From NCBI GenBank assembly GCA_001430745.1, contig KQ481938.1, forward strand, positions 1,181,834 through 1,195,598: 13,765 nucleotides of DNA, in the 5' to 3' direction. Made by a program: the position numbers and the translations under genes. Below, piece by piece: positions 8,841 through 13,765 of the stretch; position 1 is the stretch's first letter, and every line of letters begins with the position of its first letter. This DNA comes from Auxenochlorella pyrenoidosa. Its lineage: Eukaryota; Chlorophyta; Trebouxiophyceae; Chlorellales; Chlorellaceae. The notes under the pieces are model-generated. The model saw only the letters and a program-made list of their open reading frames with translations. It ran no database searches and was not told the DNA's origin.

Positions 8841-9997
8841 TTACTCAGCCGCCGCCTCCTCCGCTGCTGCCTCCGGGGCGGCCGCCTCGCCGGCGGCGTC
8901 TGCGGCGGGAGCACCCTCCGCCGCCTTCTCCCCCTTCTTGGGCGCGGTCTTCCAGTAGTCATCCATGTCATCGTTCAGCTTCTGCAGACAGAGCAATGGT
9001 GGAGCAGCAGCGCAGAGATTCAGCAACAGGCACGAGGGTGCAGCATGGCAAGAATACGAGCTTTCTTGAAGAGGCAGCTCCCTAAAGCATTGCATCTCTT
9101 CCAACGCTGCAAACAGAGCTGCTGCCCACCTTGGAGGCCATCTTCTCGTCCTGCATCCTGCAGCAGCGAAGGGGGAGGGAGCCACGCGAAGGCCAATGGC
9201 CCAAGTCAGCCAAACAGCCCGCCGGGCACTGGCCAGGACACGAAGCCCAAGGTGCACCGTCTTCTCCAGCAAACTAAACTTTTGTATTTGCAGCCATGGG
9301 TCGGTGCCAGCTTGTGCGCCCAGCAGCCCAGCACCCACCAGTACTCGTCCATCTCGCGCTCCAGCTCCTCCGCCGTCTTGGGCTTGTCCTTGCCACCGCG
9401 GCCGCGGCCGCCGCGGCCTCCACCTGGCGGGCCACGCCCCCGGCCGCCGCGGCCACCGCCGCGACCACCGCCACCGCCGCTCTTCTGCACGCCGCCGCCG
9501 CGCGCGCTCATGCCGCGCGGGCCGCCGCCACCGCGGCCGCCGCCTTGCCGGGGACCACCGCTGCCACCGTTGCCGCCACCCCTGCTGGCCAGCAAAGCGA
9601 AGGCAGGCAGGGGGAGAAGCTATGCATCGGAAGCTGGCAGGCGAGCACACAAGGGTGCGGCTGCTCCCGCCCGCAGCGGGCCGACGTTCAGAGTCTGGCT
9701 TTTTGGCCTGCTAGCCTGTCGTCGTGCTTCTGACGCATCGTGGAGGTCGTCCAGGGCTGACAGCAGCCTGTGCGGCCCCTGTGCTCAGCGCCGGTCTGGT
9801 TCTTGCGAGCCGGTGGACGATCGGGCCGGTTCGACGGCCCGACGTCCTGTCTCAGCCATGCTCTGCTGTCGGAGCTGCTGAGCCAGTGCTGCAGCTGCGC
9901 GACTCGGCCCCTCGCGGTTCGGCTCGGCCACCTGCTAGGCGCTAGCCTGCCCTGCGCCGCACCTGCCACCGCCTGACCGCCTGCCACGGCCACTCAT
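8841..9997 (-). CDS. RGG-rich FoP/CHTOP-like mRNA export adaptor, four exons, complete
   Basis: Exons, 5' to 3', are 9963-9997, 9339-9581, 9130-9157 and 8841-8981. Phases agree at all junctions, giving 148 residues. The start MSGRGRRSGGGR runs straight into a Gly/Arg-rich domain (residues ~1-80) with many RGG and GRG triplets, likely an RNA-binding region and arginine methylation target. Two related motifs follow: TAEELEREMDEYW and, after a short linker (MQDEKMASK), KLNDDMDDYW. This is the pattern of the FoP duplication domain of CHTOP and of the C-terminal UAP56-binding motif of ALY/REF proteins, which act in the nuclear TREX complex. The last ~37 residues are Ala/Glu/Pro-rich and acidic. 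No RRM is present, which argues against ALY itself. The 28-nt third exon is essential: joining exons 2 and 4 directly gives a stop. Family call is from motif pattern; function is inferred. Confidence 0.85.
9582..9962 (-). other. First intron (381 nt) of the FoP-like gene
   Basis: This is the longest intron assigned in the window. It runs from donor GTGCGG after GGCAG to acceptor CAGCAG. I looked for an RRM-coding exon inside and saw none; the open minus-strand frame at 9688-9993 has no recognisable motif. Confidence 0.7.
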
Positions 9998-10612
9998 GCT
10001 AGCCTCTGCGTCGGCGAAGCGCGCTGTGTGATGGGGACTGTCCGCACGACTCTGGGCAGGATCTAGAATAGCTGGGAGTGCTTGGAAAGCGTGAGATGAA
10101 GCAACCCGACACACAGCTTGTCAGCGGGGAGCAGAAACTCATTCCTCTGGCTGCCTACCGCCCGCCGTGCTCAGCGCTGCAGATGCCTGCGCAGATGGTT
10201 GCCCAAAACATTAATCTTGGTCGGTATCATAGAGTAAAATGGAAAGCCGTGAGTGAGCAAAATGGATAGGAGAGCTTTTACCCCTGCAATTCGCCCTCAA
10301 CTCCTCTTTCAGGGCCAGGTCCTCGACAGGTCATCAGGCAGGCTCCCGCCCGTGTACGCTGCCGAGATCTGCGCCTGCTCTTGTTGCAGCCCAAAATTGC
10401 TGGAGGCTCCTGGTCTGCGTGCACAGCACCACCATCACTGCTAGCATCAACTCATCATTGGGCACTGCGCCCTGGTACTGTCTTGAGCATCACGAGGATA
10501 CAAAGTGAGCACAACCGGGACACGAATGTTGAAAATGAAAGCCCACCAAGTGGAAAGAAAGCAGAGCGGGGTGGCTCCACTGCCAGAATCAGCTTGGAAA
10601 AGGCAAGCGCGG
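9998..10612. other. Intergenic spacer between the FoP-like gene and the second MYND gene
   Basis: This 615-nt stretch should hold the promoter and 5' UTR of the FoP-like gene on its left and the 3' UTR of the second MYND gene on its right. Parts, around 10200-10270 and 10490-10560, are clearly less GC-rich than the genes. I see no TGTAA on the minus strand, no clear TATA box and no convincing exon. Confidence 0.6.
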
Positions 10613-13600
10613 TCAGGCACCGCCGCTGGCACTTGCCCCACGCTGTGCTGCCAGAGCGGCACAGGCCTTCTTGTGCCCGCCCCGCACCCAGTCGGCCCGG
10701 CTGCACTGCTCGCCGCAGTACCTCGCGGTGCGACACGCGCTGCAGCGCTTGCAGCCCGCGCCCTCGCCCGCCGCCGGCCCGCCGTGCAGGGCGGCGTTGC
10801 TGCACCTCAGGTAGGAACAACTACGGCATGCTGCGGCCTGCGCCAGCTCCACCTGCGCAGCGGCAGCCTGCTGGGGCAGCTGCCAGTACTCGAGGAGCAC
10901 CTCGGCCACTCGCTTGGCGGCCGGCAGGAGCTGCCGCACCATCGGCGTCAGCTCCGCGAGCGAGGAGGGCGGTGGCGGGAAGCCCAGTGGCGGGACGCCG
11001 TGGGCCATTGAGATGGACATCTGCACCGCCGCCATCCCGCACACAGCCGTGTCCAGGCGCGCCAGCACCTGCACCGCCTGCTCGCATCGCAGCGCGCCGT
11101 CGCTCTCCACGGCCACGTGCACCGCGTGCGCGCCCTCGCCAATGGCGCGCAGGGCGTCGAAGGCATCCCATGTCGTCTGGAAGGCCTGCAGGCAGGGGGC
11201 ACAGGGGCGACCTTGCGGCACCGCGGGGCAGCTTGGCACACAGCATCTCTGGCAGCCGCAGCACAGCAGCTGGCAGCAGCGGGTGGCGGCGCTCCTTGCC
11301 AGCGGCGCACATCAGGCCAGCGCCATGAGGCGCTCCCTGCCCAGCCCCCGATGACCAGCCCACCAGGTCGGCCCGCCCGGCCCGCTCCAGCGCGGCAGCA
11401 TCCTGCAGCAAGTCCTCCAGCAGGCCGCCCACCGCCAGGCTGGCCGCCAGCCGCGGCAGCGGCGCCTTGCCGCAGTAGCGCGCCACGCGGGACAGCAGCG
11501 AGACCACGCACAGGTGCTGCGGGCTGCCATTCTGCTGTGGCCAGGGTGGCATTGGGAGCAGAGCATGGGGGCAGTGACCAAAGGAGGGCAGCCCAGGAGC
11601 TCTGTGGGCTGCATCGCTTTCACTGCAGCATCCACCTGGTCGGAACAGACAGCTGGCAGCCCGCAAAGGCAGCACCGAATCAAGGGCGGCCCCACCTTTG
11701 GGCCGGCGGCGCACGTGGCGGCGCGGCGCAGCAGCTCCAGGCAGGCTGGGTCGGCCAGCTGGGGGCACACGCGCAGCGCCACGCCCAGCCCGGCCACAAA
11801 GTTTGACTGGAACACGGCGCCCAGAGCGGCTCGGCCCGAGTCGCCGCCCAGGGGCTGTGGCACGCGCCCAGCCGCCGCGGCCGCCTCCAGCGCCTGGCAG
11901 GCCGCCACGTCAGCGGCGCACACCGCACCAAAAAAGCCGCGGCTGCACGCGGCCAGGCAGCCGGGGCGGAGAGCGTCAGAGAGGCTCTGGCAGTGCGGGC
12001 CAGGCTGGCAAGAACGCGTTGTCAAGCCGTGGCGGCTTTGGAAATGAGATGGTAGGGGTGGTGAGCAGTGTGCCGAGCGTGGGCTCAGCTTGGCAGGTCG
12101 CGGCACAGGCTGCAGGCGTGCCACACAGCGGCAGCCTTACCTGTAGCGTGGCGGCAGCACCACACCGCGCCCCTCTGGAGCCAGCAGCACCTGCAGCACG
12201 GGGGCGGCCACGCTGGGGGCCCTGCCTCGTGGCTCGCCTCCCACGAACGCCCGAAATGCAGGCGCAGCCGCCGAGCAGCTGCCAGGCGGCCCCCCAACGA
12301 CGTGCCACAGCTGCAGCGCTCTACACCCCACGGCACGCTGCCCGGTGCTGAGGGGTGGCGCGCCTCAAACCGCGAATCCCAGCCAGGCCCCCACCCCCAC
12401 CCCCCCGGGCAGCCCCACCTGCAGGGCAACCAGCTGCATGTGCAGGCCGTTGGCCAGCTGGCCCCAGCCGTCCACATCCAGCGCCTCGGGCAGCCGCTCC
12501 AGGTTGCCCGGCAGCGCGCCCCAGTGGATGACGCGGCACGTGGCAGAGTGGGCGCGCCACAGGTGCCAGGCGGGGCTGCCCGCGGGCGGCGTCGCCTTGA
12601 CCGCCAGCGCTGCTGTCGTCTCGGCCGCCACGCCGTGGGCGGTCCTGGCCCAGTCGTATGCATCCGTGGCCATGTTGTTCATCAGCAGCACGACCAGATT
12701 CTCAGCAAGGTAGCCTGCAGAGTTGATGGGCTGCCCGTCGCGGCCGTCGCGGGGCTGCCGCCACGCCGCGCTGCACGCCGCCAGGCGGGGGAGCACCCCT
12801 GCGGCTGCCTCCACGGCGGCGGCCCAGGCCTCCAGCTGCGGACGGGGGGGGGGGGGGGGGGGGGGGGAGTTGGGCGGGGCAGGGCGGGTCAGAGGCCCAT
12901 CGGTTGGTGCTGGCTGCCTGATTGCTGTGCTGTCATTCGTAAAAAGCATTGATGACTGTCCACCAGAAGGCGTCTGCAGGTGTTGACCAGTGGCAGCGAG
13001 TCGCCCTTGCTGGAGCGCCCACCTGCTCTGCGCTGCGCATATCATCAATCCTATCCAGCAGCTGCATCGCCTTGCCGTAGCTGTGGCAGCAGGTCTGCTG
13101 CAGAGCTGCGTCTGCGGCCTCATCGGCAAGCAGCTCGTCGAGGGTGCGAGCGGCAGGGGGCCAGAGCCGCACCATGCGCCAGGCCGCCGCCTCCTGCATC
13201 TGCCGCAGCCGCTGCCTGCCGCCGCTGCTGCTGCCCGCTGGCTCGTGCAGCAGCGTGCACAGGCGGCACAGCAGCTCCGCAGCAGCCGCCTGCTCGTGTA
13301 TTAGGTCGCGCCGCTCTGCCGCCGATGCCGCCGCCCCCGGGGCGGCCGGCAGCGCCGCGGCAATGCCGGCTGCCGCGTCTATCAGCTCCACGCCACCGGG
13401 CCAGCGGGCCACGCGTGCAGCCAGGCCAGGCTGCAGCCCAGGCAGCGACAACAGCACACACACAACGCCCATAAGGACCCTTGCACAGCTGCCGGCCTCG
13501 CCGTCAGCCACCTGCTGCGCTGTGCACACCTTCGGCAGGCACACGCCCAGCAGCATGTCCAGCAGGCCGGCCTGGGCGGCGGCGTCTGCAGCCAGCGCTT

Positions 13601-13678
13601 GAGCCAGGCGGGGCGGGGCGTCCATGAGCAGCGACCCCGTGAGGCGGATGAAGCTGGTGAATGCGCCCTCGGCGCAGC
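10613..13678 (-). CDS. MYND-type zinc finger protein, C-terminal ~757 residues, six exons, 5' partial
   Basis: Exons, 5' to 3', are 13023-13678, 12419-12835, 12141-12310, 11696-11984, 11364-11531 and 10613-11185, with consistent phases. The final exon ends in a clear MYND finger: CSYLRC, GCKRCSACRTARYCGEQC, then H and C in GGHKKAC. The form with RYCGEQCSRADW and GGH is typical of the large MYND families of green algae. The rest is Ala/Leu-rich and probably helical, for example LAENLVVLLMNNMATDAYDW and LAVGGLLEDLLQDAAALERA. I recognise no second domain. A SET domain is absent from this part. The first exon begins after an acceptor ACAG and needs one base from an upstream exon, so the N-terminus is beyond the right edge. 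An in-frame ATG at 13757 exists but reads through a CA repeat and is less likely. The donor of exon 11364-11531 was chosen by phase; later donors are possible. Confidence 0.82.
12844..12867 (-). repeat. 24-base homopolymer (poly-C on the coding strand) in an acceptor tract
   Basis: Twenty-four consecutive G on the plus strand form the polypyrimidine tract of the 12836-13022 intron in the second MYND gene. It ends 8 nt before the exon start (CGTCCGCAG|CTGGAG). The length could be an assembly estimate, since such runs are hard to sequence. Confidence 0.95.
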
Positions 13679-13728
13679 CTGTGCAGCACGGCCGCGGGGC
13701 AGGCACGGTGGGGTGAAAGGCGGGTGGG

Positions 13729-13747
13729 TGGTGTGTGTGTGTGTGTG
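13729..13747 (+). repeat. (GT)n microsatellite upstream of the first visible exon of the second MYND gene
   Basis: On the minus strand this is a CA run about 50 nt before the acceptor at 13679-13680. It resembles the CA-rich acceptor regions seen elsewhere in the window and supports reading 13679-13765 as intron. Confidence 0.8.
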
Positions 13748-13765
13748 AGATGACCATTGGTGGGG

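Noticed and set aside
8808..9881. A 357-residue plus-strand frame rich in Pro and Arg
   Set aside because: It is the mirror of the minus-strand RGG exon; Gly/Arg codons read backwards give Pro-rich sequence.
9709..10003. Three copies of GCTAGCCT within 300 nt
   Set aside because: An 8-mer with an internal palindrome recurring three times is too weak to call a regulatory motif without genome-wide counts.
10078..10444. Two short plus-strand open frames in the spacer
   Set aside because: They have no motif, no plausible neighbouring exons, and lie in the least GC-rich, non-coding part of the window.
1..13765. CCCCACCA at the left end and TGGTGGGG at the right end, each near a CA/GT run, as terminal inverted repeats of an element
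   Set aside because: Both ends lie in introns of ordinary genes that continue beyond the window; the match is about 8 nt and the CA runs are common acceptor tracts here.

Overview
The window looks like nuclear DNA of a green alga. It is very GC-rich, and every gene is split by short introns, mostly 108-312 nt, with C-rich acceptor tracts ending in CAG. The one gene that can be named with confidence encodes chloroplast SecA. The 3' flank of another gene carries TGTAA, the usual chlorophyte poly(A) signal. I cannot place it more closely than Chlorophyta. I saw no bacterial operon structure, mobile element, CRISPR array, rRNA or tRNA. Long open frames here are unreliable because GC-rich introns stay open in several frames. 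Gene models were therefore built by joining exons where donor, acceptor and reading phase all agree.

Layout: (1) 30-2945, plus strand: the last nine exons of a chloroplast SecA1-type translocase ATPase; the 5' part lies left of the window. (2) 2946-3436: convergent intergenic spacer. (3) 3437-8244, minus strand: a complete gene of about 17 exons encoding a roughly 600-residue protein. It has a C-terminal MYND zinc finger and a long N-terminal part I do not recognise. (4) 8245-8840: spacer. (5) 8841-9997, minus strand: a complete four-exon gene for a 148-residue RGG-rich protein with a duplicated C-terminal motif of the FoP/CHTOP (mRNA export adaptor) type. (6) 9998-10612: spacer. (7) 10613-13678, minus strand: the last six exons of a second MYND-finger protein; the 5' part lies right of the window.

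The genes do not form an obvious pathway: plastid protein import, mRNA export and two probable protein-interaction proteins. The most useful results are the phase-consistent exon models, the algal FoP/CHTOP-like protein and the long orphan region of the first MYND protein. Other points are a GC-AG intron in secA, an in-frame TAG beside coding-like sequence in the first MYND gene, and a 24-base homopolymer in the acceptor tract of the second. I found no convincing new multi-gene system.
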